A stretch of DNA of 64,000 bases. It comes from Exiguobacterium chiriqhucha RW-2 (GTDB taxonomy: Bacteria; Bacillota; Bacilli; Exiguobacteriales; Exiguobacteriaceae). The translations under genes were made by a program, and so were the position numbers. Positions within the stretch are counted from its first letter, which is position 1. Each line of letters begins with the position of its first letter. Positions 43,250 to 52,076 of this stretch are shown piece by piece. The notes under the pieces are model-generated. The model was not told where the DNA came from. It did no database searches and saw only the letters and a list, made by a program, of their open reading frames with translations. The DNA lies in contig NZ_ATCL01000003.1 of assembly GCF_000416965.1 (NCBI RefSeq), positions 34,910 to 98,909 on the forward strand, in the 5' to 3' direction.

Positions 43250-43560
43250 GTTGGGTATTTTTGATTGGCGCAGGTCTTGCCGAGATGATGGCGGTCTTTT
43301 GGATGGGAAAATCGAAAGGCTATCAGATTGTTAAATGGTCGATTTTGTCCGTCGGAACGTTTGCCTTAAGTTTTTATTTGTTGTCGCGCTCTCTCGAGAC
43401 GCTCCCGCTTGGGCTGGCGTATTCGATTTGGGTCGGGATTGGAGCGGCCGGCGGCGTCGTGCTCGGCATGCTGTATTTGAACGAATCGCGGGACCGGTGG
43501 CGTATCTTCTTCTTATTGCTTATTATCGGTAGTGTCATCGGATTGAAAGTTGTCGCCTAA
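43246..43560 (+). CDS. Small multidrug resistance (SMR) protein, YkkD-like
   Basis: Second SMR subunit, 104 aa with four TM segments. TM1 GAGLAEMMAVFWMGKSKG has the conserved glutamate. SLETLPLGLAYSIWVGIGAAGG and LIIGSVIGLKVV match YkkD. Four-base overlap with the YkkC-like gene. Paired SMR proteins insert in opposite orientation; together with the TetR gene this forms a three-gene efflux operon. Guanidinium or quaternary compounds are possible substrates (inference). Confidence 0.88.
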   Translation: MSWVFLIGAGLAEMMAVFWMGKSKGYQIVKWSILSVGTFALSFYLLSRSLETLPLGLAYSIWVGIGAAGGVVLGMLYLNESRDRWRIFFLLLIIGSVIGLKVVA

Positions 43561-43627
43561 TTAGGATTGAATCGAAATAAAAACGGGAATTGAATAGTTC
43601 AGACTGTGAACGAAAGGGGCGGGGACG

Positions 43628-44185
43628 ATGAGTCATATCAAACTGCAATCCGAGCGTCTACGACTCGAACCTTACACGATTGCTGATTTTTATTTCGTGA
43701 AATCGCTACTCCAAGATCCGCGCGTGATGCGTTTCATCAGCTCGGATGGAAAGCCATATACGGATGAACAGACGATCGAATGGTTCGAGCGCCAGTTGGC
43801 CCGCTATCAGACGGGTCGTCAAACCGGGTTGCTCAAATTGATGTCGCATGAAAATGACGAGCCAATCGGTCATGCCGGCACGTTGCTCCATGAACTCGAC
43901 GGCACGATTGAACTTGAAGTCGGATATTGGTTGGCGCCGAAGCATTGGCATATGGGCTACGGACGCGAGGCAGCGGCTCGCCTTATGCGTCATGCGTTCG
44001 AAGAAGGTGAGAAAGAGATCATTTCCTTGATTCATCCGGATAACGTCCCATCGCAACGAGTCGCGAAAGCGAACGGATTGCATTGGGACCGTGACACTGA
44101 GTATCAAGGCATGCTCGTCTCGGTATATGCCGGTGATTTAGAGCGGTTATGCCGCCATATGAAACGGGAAGAAATGACGCGTTAA
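43628..44185 (+). CDS. GNAT acetyltransferase, RimJ/RimL type
   Basis: Protein of 185 aa. It begins KLQSERLRLEPYTIADFYFVKSLL as in ribosomal-protein-type acetyltransferases. LEVGYWLAPKHWHMGYGREAAARLM is the acetyl-CoA-binding loop, and HPDNVPSQRVAKANGL the RimJ/L C-terminal motif. Target unknown. AAAGGGGCGGGG stands before the ATG. A poly-A/T-rich tail of 30 bases follows without a clean hairpin. Confidence 0.87.
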   Translation: MSHIKLQSERLRLEPYTIADFYFVKSLLQDPRVMRFISSDGKPYTDEQTIEWFERQLARYQTGRQTGLLKLMSHENDEPIGHAGTLLHELDGTIELEVGYWLAPKHWHMGYGREAAARLMRHAFEEGEKEIISLIHPDNVPSQRVAKANGLHWDRDTEYQGMLVSVYAGDLERLCRHMKREEMTR

Positions 44186-44213
44186 AAAAAGTAAAAAAAA
44201 TTTTAAAAAACAG

Positions 44214-44242
44214 TTGCCAAGGCATTAGTTTCTTGATATATT
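44214..44242 (+). promoter_or_regulatory. Promoter of tRNA-Val
   Basis: TTGCCA, 17-base spacer, TATATT, ending 30 bp before the tRNA. Confidence 0.75.
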
Positions 44243-44271
44243 AATAGTGTCCTTAAGAGAGGACACGACCT

Positions 44272-44344
44272 GATTCTGTAGCTCAGCTGGGAGAGCGCTA
44301 CCTTGACAGGGTAGAGGTCGCTGGTTCGAGCCCAGTCAGAATCA
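44272..44344 (+). tRNA. tRNA-Val (anticodon GAC)
   Basis: Cloverleaf of 73 nt: acceptor GATTCTG / CAGAATC, D-arm GCTC-GAGC, anticodon stem CTACC / GGTAG with loop TTGACAG (anticodon GAC), T-arm CTGG-TTCGAGC-CCAG, discriminator A. The 3' CCA is not encoded. It is a single-tRNA transcript with its own promoter and terminator. Confidence 0.96.
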
Positions 44345-44395
44345 CTTGGGTGCCAAACCCGATGCGAAACCCATAGGAACGTGGGTTTCCGCGAC

Positions 44396-44429
44396 GCCAC
44401 TTCTTGCGAGAAGTGGCTTTTTTTTTGTT
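44396..44429 (+). terminator. Terminator of the tRNA-Val transcript
   Basis: Arms GCCACTTCT / AGAAGTGGC, loop TGCG, nine T. A separate hairpin (AAACCCA / TGGGTTT, 44367-44388) lies between it and the tRNA. Confidence 0.93.
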
Positions 44430-44439
44430 TTTCTTTCAA

Positions 44440-44469
44440 TTGACAGCCTACATAAACAGTTGGTATATT
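44440..44469 (+). promoter_or_regulatory. Promoter of DUF554 gene
   Basis: Consensus TTGACA, 18-base spacer, TATATT with TG extension. Confidence 0.75.
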
Positions 44470-44503
44470 CCTCTCAATACATACAGAAACGGGGAATTAT
44501 ACG

Positions 44504-45208
44504 ATGGTCTTAACCGGAACAATCGTCAACGCGGCGTTGATCGTGATTGGCACATTACTTGGACTCTTGTTTCACCGCATCCCCGAACGAATGAAAGAGA
44601 CGGTCACCGCAGCCATCGGTCTCGCCGTCGTCTTGCTTGGCGTTCAAATGGGGATGAAAAGTGAGAACTTTTTAATCGTCATCGGCAGTCTCGTCATTGG
44701 GGCCGCACTCGGCGAATGGTGGAAGCTCGATGAGAAGTTGAACGAGGTCGGCTATCAATTGGAACGCCGCCTCGGGGGCAAGAGCAAGTCAAGTATCGCC
44801 GAAGGCTTCATCACGGCGACGCTCATCTTCGTCATCGGGGCGATGGCCGTCATCGGCGCGCTCGACAGCGGATTGCGCGGGGATCATGACGTCCTCTATA
44901 CGAAAGGATTGATTGACGGTTTCACGGCACTCGTCCTCAGCTCGACGCTCGGCATCGGGGTCATGTTCTCGGCCGTCCCGGTACTCTTATACCAAGGGGC
45001 AATCGCCTTGCTCGCCATTCAAATCATGAAGTTCATCCCGGAGTCGCTCATGGATGATTTTATTTTAGAGATGACGGCGACCGGTGGTGTCATGATTGTC
45101 GCGATTGGGTTGAACCTGGTCGGCATCACGCGGATTCGCGTCGCGAACTTATTGCCGGGAATCTTGATGGTCGCGGTTATCGTCTCGATTTTACATATCG
45201 TCCAATAA
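44504..45208 (+). CDS. DUF554 membrane protein
   Basis: Protein of 234 aa with about six or seven TM helices, of the DUF554 (YdfK/YqgA) family. GTIVNAALIVIGTLLGLLF starts it, LVIGAALGEWWKLDEKLN and FITATLIFVIGAMAVIGALDSGLRGDHDVLYTKGLIDG are conserved. A possible transporter, but no activity is established. It has its own consensus promoter and a bidirectional terminator. The ribosome binding site is a modest ACGGGG. Confidence 0.87.
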   Translation: MVLTGTIVNAALIVIGTLLGLLFHRIPERMKETVTAAIGLAVVLLGVQMGMKSENFLIVIGSLVIGAALGEWWKLDEKLNEVGYQLERRLGGKSKSSIAEGFITATLIFVIGAMAVIGALDSGLRGDHDVLYTKGLIDGFTALVLSSTLGIGVMFSAVPVLLYQGAIALLAIQIMKFIPESLMDDFILEMTATGGVMIVAIGLNLVGITRIRVANLLPGILMVAVIVSILHIVQ

Positions 45209-45246
45209 AAAATCCGAGAAACGCGATGCGTCTCTCGGATTTTTTA
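45207..45246. terminator. Bidirectional terminator
   Basis: AATCCGAGA / TCTCGGATT with flanking A and T runs between convergent DUF554 and proC genes. Confidence 0.9.
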
Positions 45247-46026
45247 TTTCTTCGGTTGTTCGATTTCTTCTCTCGCACTTTCGCGAAGGGCAGAAGCCAT
45301 GACGTCTGCTAAATCGCGCGAGCGAAGCACGCCGACACCGCGGTCGGTCGGACCGTCTGGCGCGGCCACGTCCGCAATCAAGTCGTTCGTCGGCCGTGTC
45401 TCGTGAAGTAACAGTTCGGCCGATCCTTTCATTGCCTGGGCGACGATTTGTCGCGCCGTCGCTTCATCGAAACCAGCATCGGTCAAGACGGGCGTCATCG
45501 AACCGACGATTTCATAAAAGAAAGCGGGGCTACATCCAGCGGCAGCCATGAAGGCGGACATCGTCTTCGCATCCGTCACGGCCGTCCGTCCGACGCGTTC
45601 AAACAGCGCCGTCGCGGTTTCGCGGACCGTATCATCGGTCTCTGGGCCGAACCAGAGTCCTGTCATCCCGCTCCGATAAGCGACTGGGGTATTCGGCATC
45701 GCGCAGACGGCAGGGAGACCTGACGCCTCTTCAATCTCGCTCGGTTCGATATGAGCTGCTACGGAGACGAGGAGCGGTGTGCTCCACGTTTTAGATTGCA
45801 CGTAAGGAATGACCCCGTCCGGTTGCATCGCGAGGACGACGATGTCATACGCGTTGACATCTTCCTCGTCGACGATTTGCACGCCGAGCTCGGCCTGTAA
45901 CGCTGTCAAACGGGTCCGGTCACTCCGGTTCGTCATCGTGATTTGTTCAGGCGACACACCAGAGGCAAGCCATCCGCGTACGAGTGACTCACTCATCGAT
46001 CCTGCACCTACCATTAAAATATTCAT
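45244..46026 (-). CDS. proC: Pyrroline-5-carboxylate reductase
   Basis: Enzyme of 260 aa reducing pyrroline-5-carboxylate to L-proline with NAD(P)H. N-terminal NILMVGAGSMSESLVRGWL (Rossmann), VVLAMQPDGV, CAMPNTPVAYRSGMTGLW, and AAGCSPAFFYEIVGSMTPVLTDAGF with QAMKGSAELL form the ProC pattern. The usual SPGGTT loop reads APDGPTDRG, a divergence also seen in ComER-like paralogues, so a non-proline role cannot be excluded. GAGGTG precedes ATG 46026; the 64-residue longer frame is unsupported. Confidence 0.85.
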   Translation of the reverse strand: MNILMVGAGSMSESLVRGWLASGVSPEQITMTNRSDRTRLTALQAELGVQIVDEEDVNAYDIVVLAMQPDGVIPYVQSKTWSTPLLVSVAAHIEPSEIEEASGLPAVCAMPNTPVAYRSGMTGLWFGPETDDTVRETATALFERVGRTAVTDAKTMSAFMAAAGCSPAFFYEIVGSMTPVLTDAGFDEATARQIVAQAMKGSAELLLHETRPTNDLIADVAAPDGPTDRGVGVLRSRDLADVMASALRESAREEIEQPKK

Positions 46027-46234
46027 TCTCGTCACCTCTTCATATAGATTCGGTCGTATATATACATGTTGCTTATCATAACAAATGACGCAACAAATAG
46101 CGCCCATCGTGCTCAAATTGTAAAACAAAGGAAAAAAAGATGAGCGGTTTGTCATTTGATTGTCGCATGCGCCATAGATGACAAGCTGGCCCGGGCAAGC
46201 TATTATGGCAGTAATCAAACTGGAGGCGATGAGA

Positions 46235-46504
46235 GTGAAACGAGTGTTAGTGCGGGGGATTCAAGGGTATCAACGGTTCATCTCGCCGTTGAAACCGCCG
46301 ACTTGCCGTTTTTATCCGACGTGTTCGCACTATGGAATCGAGGCGATTGAAAAGCATGGTGCCCTTAAAGGTGGGTATTTGACGACTCGCCGCTTAATGC
46401 GGTGCCAACCGTTCCATTCGGGCGGACTCGACTACGTGCCGGATGAATTTGATTGGCGCGCCCCTTTACAACGTGAAAAACCCCATTCTCAGCGAGACGT
46501 CTAA
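46235..46504 (+). CDS. yidD: Membrane protein insertion efficiency factor YidD
   Basis: Small protein of 89 aa. [32 protein letters not shown] is the invariant YidD core with three cysteines, followed by [16 protein letters not shown]. YidD assists YidC/Sec-dependent insertion at the membrane. A GTG start at 46235, 8 bases after GGAGG, is preferred; the ATG six bases before is too close to the SD. The motif run begins VKRVLVRG, in line with the usual MKK-type start. Confidence 0.92.
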   Translation: MKRVLVRGIQGYQRFISPLKPPTCRFYPTCSHYGIEAIEKHGALKGGYLTTRRLMRCQPFHSGGLDYVPDEFDWRAPLQREKPHSQRDV

Positions 46505-46633
46505 CCGGCGGCTCGCTGTTTTAGATACAGCTTAAAAACCAAATCGTTGTTTTATTACAATACTTTTGACAATCTTCTAAGTATTCTGAAAAAATAGAGG
46601 TGTACGATTACATAAGGGGAAGGGGAATTCAAT

Positions 46634-47992
46634 ATGAGTCAATCGTTCAGTGAACTCATCGGTACGATTTCGAACTTTGTGTGGGGACCACCGTTATTGA
46701 TTTTGCTTGTGGGGACAGGCATCTACTTGACGGTACGGCTCGGGGGACTTCAAGTCACGAAGTTGCCGTACGCATTGAAGCTCGCGTTTTCTAAAAATCA
46801 AGACAAAACATCGAAAGGGGATATCAGTCACTTCCAAGCGCTCATGACGGCGCTCGCAGCAACCGTCGGTACGGGGAATATCGTCGGGGTTGCGACCGCG
46901 GTCGTGCTCGGTGGACCGGGGGCGATCGTCTGGATGTGGGTATCCGGATTTTTCGGTATGGCGACGAAATACGCCGAAGCTGTGCTCGCCGTTAAATATC
47001 GGGTGACCGATGAACGCGGACAAATGGCTGGGGGGCCGATGTATTACTTAGAACGTGGCTTGAAGCAACGTTGGCTCGCCGTCGCATTCGCAGGATTCGC
47101 CTCGCTCGCGGCATTTGGGATTGGGAACGGGGTGCAGACGAACTCGGTCGCGATGGCGCTCAAGACGACCTTTGACGTGCCGTTGTATGTCTCCGGTATC
47201 TTGATTATGATTTTCACAGGTGCGGTCATCTTGGGCGGTGTCAAATCAATCGGTCGCGTCGTCAGTTACTTCGTACCAGTCATGATCGTCTTTTATCTCG
47301 GCAGCGGATTGTTGATTATGGTGATGAACTATACGCTCATTCCGGATGCCATCGCCCTCATCTTCAGCAGCACGTTCAGTGCCGAAGCGATCGGTGGCGG
47401 AGCCATCGGGGCCGCCATTCGTTACGGTGTGGCGCGCGGCGTCTTCTCGAACGAGGCAGGTCTCGGTTCGGCGCCGATTGCCGCAGCGGCTGCTAAAACG
47501 GATATGCCGGGACGTCAGGCGCTCGTCTCGATGACGCAAGTGTTTCTCGATACGCTCATCGTCTGTTCTGTCACGGGAATCACGCTCGTCATGGGCGGTC
47601 AAATCGGATCGGGCCTCGAGGGTGTCGAATTGACGACGGCGACGTTCGAGCAATTCCTTGGACCGGCCGGCGGTTATATCGTGACGATCGGACTCGTCAT
47701 GTTCGCCTATTCGACGGTGCTCGGCTGGTCATACTACGGGGAACGGTCGATTCATTACTTGTTCGGTCAAAAATCGATTCTTCCTTATCGGATTGCGTTC
47801 GTTCTCGTCGCCGGTCTCGGTGCGATGACGACGAACCTCAATTTGGTTTGGGCGCTCTCGGACGTGTTCAACGGCTTGATGGCCATCCCGAACTTGATTG
47901 GCTTACTGTTCTTGTCGGGTGTCGTCATTGCTGAAACGAAGCGATTCAATCAACAGCTCGAACTCGAAAATCGAAATCGAAAAGCTTCTTAA
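46634..47992 (+). CDS. Sodium:alanine/glycine symporter (AGCS family)
   Basis: Carrier of 452 aa with about eleven TM helices. FVWGPPLLILLVGTGIYLTVRLGG at the N-terminus, ALAATVGTGNIVGVATAV, GMATKYAEAVLAVKYR and GVARGVFSNEAGLGSAPIAAAAA are AGCS signatures. It takes up alanine or glycine with Na+ (or H+). GGGGAAGGGG lies before the ATG. It stands alone. Bacillus relatives are AlsT and YrbD. Confidence 0.93.
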   Translation: MSQSFSELIGTISNFVWGPPLLILLVGTGIYLTVRLGGLQVTKLPYALKLAFSKNQDKTSKGDISHFQALMTALAATVGTGNIVGVATAVVLGGPGAIVWMWVSGFFGMATKYAEAVLAVKYRVTDERGQMAGGPMYYLERGLKQRWLAVAFAGFASLAAFGIGNGVQTNSVAMALKTTFDVPLYVSGILIMIFTGAVILGGVKSIGRVVSYFVPVMIVFYLGSGLLIMVMNYTLIPDAIALIFSSTFSAEAIGGGAIGAAIRYGVARGVFSNEAGLGSAPIAAAAAKTDMPGRQALVSMTQVFLDTLIVCSVTGITLVMGGQIGSGLEGVELTTATFEQFLGPAGGYIVTIGLVMFAYSTVLGWSYYGERSIHYLFGQKSILPYRIAFVLVAGLGAMTTNLNLVWALSDVFNGLMAIPNLIGLLFLSGVVIAETKRFNQQLELENRNRKAS

Positions 47993-48010
47993 ACCAATAC
48001 GCCACCATCC

Positions 48011-48370
48011 TTACGGGGACGGTGGCGTATTGCGTTTGCGAACCTCTTCGAGCCGTGCTTGTTGAAGATGGTCGAACACTTTCGTGATGAAACCGACCAT
48101 GATGCCGACACCCGTGATGACATAGCCGATCGTGAACACTTTGCCGATATCGGTCGTCGGGACAAAATCCCCATAGCCAATTGTCGTGAGTGTGACGACA
48201 CTGAAATACAGGGCATCGAGCCAACGCATGTCTTCGAAGCGTGAGTAGAACAGTGTCCCGGAGAGGATGGTCAGGAAGGCGAGACTGAACAAGACTTGAA
48301 ACTCCGCATCCTTCAAGCCACGCCAAATCCCACGGAACATGCGCCGGAACGTCAAGATGAAAGATAGCAT
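48011..48370 (-). CDS. Two-TM potassium channel protein
   Basis: Ion-channel protein of 119 aa: TM1 (VLFSLAFLTILSGTLFYS), pore helix, selectivity filter SVVTLTTIGYGDFVP, and TM2 (IGYVITGVGIMVGFITKVF). No RCK or ligand domain follows, so it is the minimal Ion_trans_2 form needing tetramerisation. AAAGGAGGA supports the ATG at 48370; the longer frame would overlap the divergent P450 gene. The 3' end overlaps a GC-rich hairpin (47995-48034) shared with the symporter gene. Confidence 0.88.
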   Translation of the reverse strand: MLSFILTFRRMFRGIWRGLKDAEFQVLFSLAFLTILSGTLFYSRFEDMRWLDALYFSVVTLTTIGYGDFVPTTDIGKVFTIGYVITGVGIMVGFITKVFDHLQQARLEEVRKRNTPPSP

Positions 48371-48452
48371 TTCATTTCCTCCTTTCCCTATAGGTTTGTT
48401 CGCTAAGAACAGGGGAACATCCTTTATAGAAAAGATGGAGAGGATGATGACG

Positions 48453-49697
48453 ATGACACGACCGATTCCGAAAGAGGAAGGGCTAGACCATAGTCTGGCG
48501 TTTCTGCGGGAAGGATACTTATACGTCCCGAACCGCCGGAAGAGCTTCCAGTCCAATCTGTTTGAAACACGTTTGCTCGGCGAACGAGTCATCTGTCTCG
48601 GAGGCGGCGAGGCGGCAGCCTTGTTTTATGACGCGGACAAGTTCGTGCGCAAAGATGCGGCACCGAAACGGTTGCTGAAAACACTATTCGGTGAGGACGG
48701 GGTGCAGACGTTAGACGGCTCGGCCCATACACATCGCAAACAGATGTTCATGGCGCTCATGTTCCCCCAAAATATCAAGCGGTTAACGAAGCTCGTCAGC
48801 CGGGAGTGGGAACGGGCGCTCGACGCGTCGGCTGACGAGACGGTGCTCTATGACACGGCGCAAGAAGTTCTCATGCGGGCCGTCTGTGAATGGGCGGGGG
48901 TCCCGCTCCGTGAAAGCGAAGTAGCTCGCCGGACGGACGAGATGCGATTGCTATTTGAATCTGGGACTGCGCTCGGACCAAAACATGTTCGTGGGCGAGC
49001 GGCCCGCTCCTCGGCCGAGGCGTGGGTGCGTGGCATGGTCGAAGAAGTGCGGAAGAACCGGCTTCTCCCAAACGAACAAACAGCGTTATATGAATTTTCT
49101 TGGCATCGGGATGAAGCGGGTCATCTGCTTCCGGCCGACGTCGTTGCTGTCGAAGTGATCAATATATTGCGCCCGACCGTGGCCGTCTCGATTTATGTGT
49201 TGTTCACTGTATTGGCGCTCCACCAATTTCCGGAAGCGCGGGACCGATTGGCGCGTGGTGAGACCGAACCCACATGGTTCGTCCAAGAAGTGAGACGCTT
49301 TTATCCATTTTTCCCTGTGACCGCTGCGAGGGTCAAGCAAGATTTCGCGTGGAACGGATTTACGTTCGAAGAAGGGACGCTCGTCTTGCTCGACTTATAT
49401 GGGACGAATCATGACCCTTCCTTGTGGACGGAACCGGATACATTCAACCCCGATCGCTTCAAAGACTGGACAGAAAGTCCGTTCACATTCATTCCGCAAG
49501 GTGGCGGGGATGTCGATTTCGGACACCGCTGTGCGGGGGAGCACGTGACGATTGCAATCATGCGCGAGACGATCGACGTGTTCCTAACACGTTACCGTTA
49601 CGAGGTGCCTCCGCAAGACCTCAGTTATAGCTTTGTCGACTTTCCGAGTTTACCGAAGAGCCGTTTCGTGCTGAATCAAATTCAAAAGAACGAATAA
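48453..49697 (+). CDS. CYP152 fatty-acid peroxygenase (P450BSbeta-like)
   Basis: P450 of 414 aa that should use H2O2 to hydroxylate long-chain fatty acids at the alpha or beta carbon. The peroxygenase mark is R240-P241 in NILRPTVAVS, replacing the acid-alcohol pair of monooxygenases. FVQEVRRFYPFFPV is the K-helix ExxR, and the heme cysteine is C360 in FGHRCAGE. VQTLDGSAHTHRKQ has glutamine where P450BSbeta has Gln85 (from memory). Length fits (417 in B. subtilis YbdT). The ATG at 48453, 9 bases after GGAGAGG, is chosen among several ATGs. It is divergent from the K+ channel. Confidence 0.92.
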   Translation: MTRPIPKEEGLDHSLAFLREGYLYVPNRRKSFQSNLFETRLLGERVICLGGGEAAALFYDADKFVRKDAAPKRLLKTLFGEDGVQTLDGSAHTHRKQMFMALMFPQNIKRLTKLVSREWERALDASADETVLYDTAQEVLMRAVCEWAGVPLRESEVARRTDEMRLLFESGTALGPKHVRGRAARSSAEAWVRGMVEEVRKNRLLPNEQTALYEFSWHRDEAGHLLPADVVAVEVINILRPTVAVSIYVLFTVLALHQFPEARDRLARGETEPTWFVQEVRRFYPFFPVTAARVKQDFAWNGFTFEEGTLVLLDLYGTNHDPSLWTEPDTFNPDRFKDWTESPFTFIPQGGGDVDFGHRCAGEHVTIAIMRETIDVFLTRYRYEVPPQDLSYSFVDFPSLPKSRFVLNQIQKNE

Positions 49698-49723
49698 ATG
49701 AGTCGCCCGCGGGCGACTCATTT
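49696..49723. terminator. Bidirectional hairpin between P450 and SDR genes
   Basis: Perfect AAATGAGTCGCCC / GGGCGACTCATTT palindrome overlapping the stop codons of both convergent genes. Confidence 0.75.
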
Positions 49724-50467
49724 CGTGTGTAACGCTAGCCGTTTTGTAATCGGTTGAATCGTGATATTCGTATCGACCATTCGATTATCACGTTTCGGTT
49801 CATCAGTCTGTTCGATTTGCCACGACGTATCATGTGACTCTTTGAGCGCCATCGCGATGTCATACAGAGAGTGACTCGAATTGCCATTCAATTGGTACAG
49901 CCCAGGCCCTCGCTTCGTCAAAATCTCGAACAAGGCATCGGCCGTGTCTTCCAAAAACGAACAAGACGGGTACCAGTGAGCGCTCGCGACGATGACGCCA
50001 TGTCGTTTCATCTCGTTCTCGAAATAATCCATCATGTTATTCGAACCGGCACGATGCCCGATTTGCCAACCGAGCCGTACGATTTGGGCACCAGGATTGG
50101 TCCGGGCAATCGTCTCTTCGCAGGCCCGCTTATAAGCCCCGTATTCATCGGTCGCGTCAGGAGGCATGTCCGGTGTGATTGGCCCTGTCACGTTGTCAGA
50201 GAACACCGAGACGGTGCTCGTGAAGAGAAATGGAATCTTATATTCTCCGCATAGCCGAGCTAGCGTGTCGGCCCATTCGACGGCACCCATCCCGATATGA
50301 AGAAAGTAGTTCGGACGCACCGATTCGATGAAACGTCGCATCTCGGCCTCATCTGTGGTCGATACTTTCGTTCGGTCCCAGGCCACGGGCTCGATGCCAT
50401 GCCGCGTTAACGTCTCGGCGACGACGGGGGCGACGGTCCCGTTCATACCTGTTAAAATTGCTTTCAT
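49718..50467 (-). CDS. NAD(P)-dependent sugar epimerase/reductase (RmlD-like SDR)
   Basis: Extended short-chain dehydrogenase of 249 aa. ILTGMNGTVAPVVAETL is a variant Rossmann loop (TGMNGTVA in place of TGATGQLG). FTSTVSVF and YGAYKRACEE carry the serine and YxxxK catalytic residues. It resembles dTDP-4-dehydrorhamnose reductase and NAD-dependent epimerases, but no sugar-nucleotide genes surround it, so the substrate is open. GGGAGGA lies 7 bases before ATG 50467. Confidence 0.82.
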   Translation of the reverse strand: MKAILTGMNGTVAPVVAETLTRHGIEPVAWDRTKVSTTDEAEMRRFIESVRPNYFLHIGMGAVEWADTLARLCGEYKIPFLFTSTVSVFSDNVTGPITPDMPPDATDEYGAYKRACEETIARTNPGAQIVRLGWQIGHRAGSNNMMDYFENEMKRHGVIVASAHWYPSCSFLEDTADALFEILTKRGPGLYQLNGNSSHSLYDIAMALKESHDTSWQIEQTDEPKRDNRMVDTNITIQPITKRLALHTK

Positions 50468-50567
50468 CATGCATTCCTCCCTTTTGTTTCTATCATCCCA
50501 CACTTCACGAACTGACAAACCCTTTGTGGACAGCTTTATGCTAGACTGTTGAGTGGAGGCGATAATG

Positions 50568-51134
50568 ATGAATATTCGAAAAGCGACACCGGACGATCAG
50601 TTGCAGATTGCACCGCTCGTCTATACGGCGATTCATGAAATCGCCTATTCATTGACCGGCACATCCGATCAAGAGCACGTGCTCGATCGACTCGCGATGT
50701 GGATTGGTCAGCCTGGCAACCGCTTGAGCTACGAGAACATATGGGTGGCCGAATCCGATGCGACGATTGCAGGCATTCTGATTGCGTATCACGGCGAGCA
50801 GGCGGCAATGCTCGATGAACCGATTAAAGCTTGGCTCCGGACAAACGGTCAGCCTGGCGAGTTGGATGTCGAAACGGAAGGCGACGTCCTGTATATCGAC
50901 TCGGTCGCCGTCGACGCGATGTTCGGCGGACGCGGGATTGGGACGGGCTTGATTCAACAGGCGATTGCTCATGCGCGTGCCATGAACATTCCTCGCGTCA
51001 CGCTCAACGTCGATCAGACGAACCCGGCAGCAGGTCGATTGTATGAACGTCTCGGCTTTATGAAAGAGAAAGAGATTGAGATATCCGGGGGACGGTTCGA
51101 TTATATGACGTTTACGGTAAGCGAGAACGCCTGA
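50568..51134 (+). CDS. GNAT family N-acetyltransferase
   Basis: Protein of 188 aa. IRKATPDDQLQIAPLVYTAI starts the fold; DVLYIDSVAVDAMFGGRGIGTGLIQQAI is beta4 and the acetyl-CoA loop, and LNVDQTNPAAGRLYERLGF the C-terminal motif. This group often acetylates small molecules or peptides; the target is unknown. ATG 50568 is 8 bases after GGAGG; other starts 3 and 15 bases earlier are possible. Confidence 0.87.
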   Translation: MNIRKATPDDQLQIAPLVYTAIHEIAYSLTGTSDQEHVLDRLAMWIGQPGNRLSYENIWVAESDATIAGILIAYHGEQAAMLDEPIKAWLRTNGQPGELDVETEGDVLYIDSVAVDAMFGGRGIGTGLIQQAIAHARAMNIPRVTLNVDQTNPAAGRLYERLGFMKEKEIEISGGRFDYMTFTVSENA

Positions 51135-51219
51135 ACACGTCACGAAACCGATGCAAACCGATCGGGACTCGGCTATACTATAGGCTTGATCACATTGAGA
51201 GAGAAAAAGGAGATTGTGT

Positions 51220-52029
51220 ATGGAGTGGAAGAATATGTTGCGCGGCATCGCGATGGGAACGAGTGATTTGATTCCTGGCGTCAGCGGCGGGACGATTGCA
51301 GTCATTTTAGGAATTTATGACCGTTTGATTGAAGCCATCAGCGGTATCTTCAGTCGGCATTGGAAACAGCACTTGTTGTTCTTGATTCCGCTCGGGATTG
51401 GGATGGCAGGGGCGATTTTAGGACTCAGCCGCGTGATTGAGTTCCTCTTGCTCGAATATTATGAACCGACCCAGTTCTTTTTCATCGGATTGATTCTCGG
51501 GATTATCCCGATGCTCTTCTTTGAATTTCGAACGAGAGCCGTCATGCGACCGGTACATATCGTCGCGATGGTCATCGGGGCGATTCTTGTGGCCAGCATG
51601 GCGATCATCAAACCAGCAGATACGGCCATCATCACGGAACTCTCGACAGGGACGACTATTCTCTTGTTCTTCTCAGGATGGCTCGGCAGTATGGCGATGT
51701 TGTTGCCGGGAATCAGTGGCTCATTCGTATTGCTTTTGATCGGGGTGTATCCGACCGTCATCAGCGCGTTGTCGAACTTGAACCTGCTCATTATCGGCAT
51801 CGTCGGTCTTGGAGTGGCCGTCGGTTTTATCGTCAGCAGTAAAGTGATTCGCTATTTGCTCGGTCATTTTCCGGGCATGACGTTTTCGGTCATCATCGGG
51901 TTGGTCATCGGCTCGCTTGCGGTCGTATTCCCAGGTCTGCCGGACACGACAATCATGTGGATACTCAGTGTCCTCTCGTTCTTCGCTGGATTCATCATCG
52001 TCCGTCTACTTGGACGTTTCTCCGTTTAA
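51220..52029 (+). CDS. DUF368 membrane protein
   Basis: Protein of 269 aa with about seven to eight TM segments. GIAMGTSDLIPGVSGGTIAVILGIYDRL and the second repeat LPGISGSFVLLLIGVY are the duplicated PGVSGGT loops of DUF368. Recent work links DUF368 proteins to undecaprenyl-phosphate recycling across the membrane (PopT); if that holds here it would support wall synthesis. AAAAAGGAG is well placed before ATG 51220. A good terminator follows. Confidence 0.87.
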   Translation: MEWKNMLRGIAMGTSDLIPGVSGGTIAVILGIYDRLIEAISGIFSRHWKQHLLFLIPLGIGMAGAILGLSRVIEFLLLEYYEPTQFFFIGLILGIIPMLFFEFRTRAVMRPVHIVAMVIGAILVASMAIIKPADTAIITELSTGTTILLFFSGWLGSMAMLLPGISGSFVLLLIGVYPTVISALSNLNLLIIGIVGLGVAVGFIVSSKVIRYLLGHFPGMTFSVIIGLVIGSLAVVFPGLPDTTIMWILSVLSFFAGFIIVRLLGRFSV

Positions 52030-52033
52030 CCAA

Positions 52034-52075
52034 ACATGCACGCCCGTCAATGAAGACGAGCGTGCATGTTTTTTG
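52034..52075. terminator. Terminator between DUF368 and ICMT genes
   Basis: Ten-base arms ACATGCACGC / GCGTGCATGT and six T on the plus strand. Confidence 0.88.
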
Positions 52076-52076
52076 C

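Noticed and set aside
46180..46199. Palindrome AGCTGGCCCGGGCAAGCT between proC and yidD
   Set aside because: Short, imperfect, GC-rich and without promoter overlap; probably chance.
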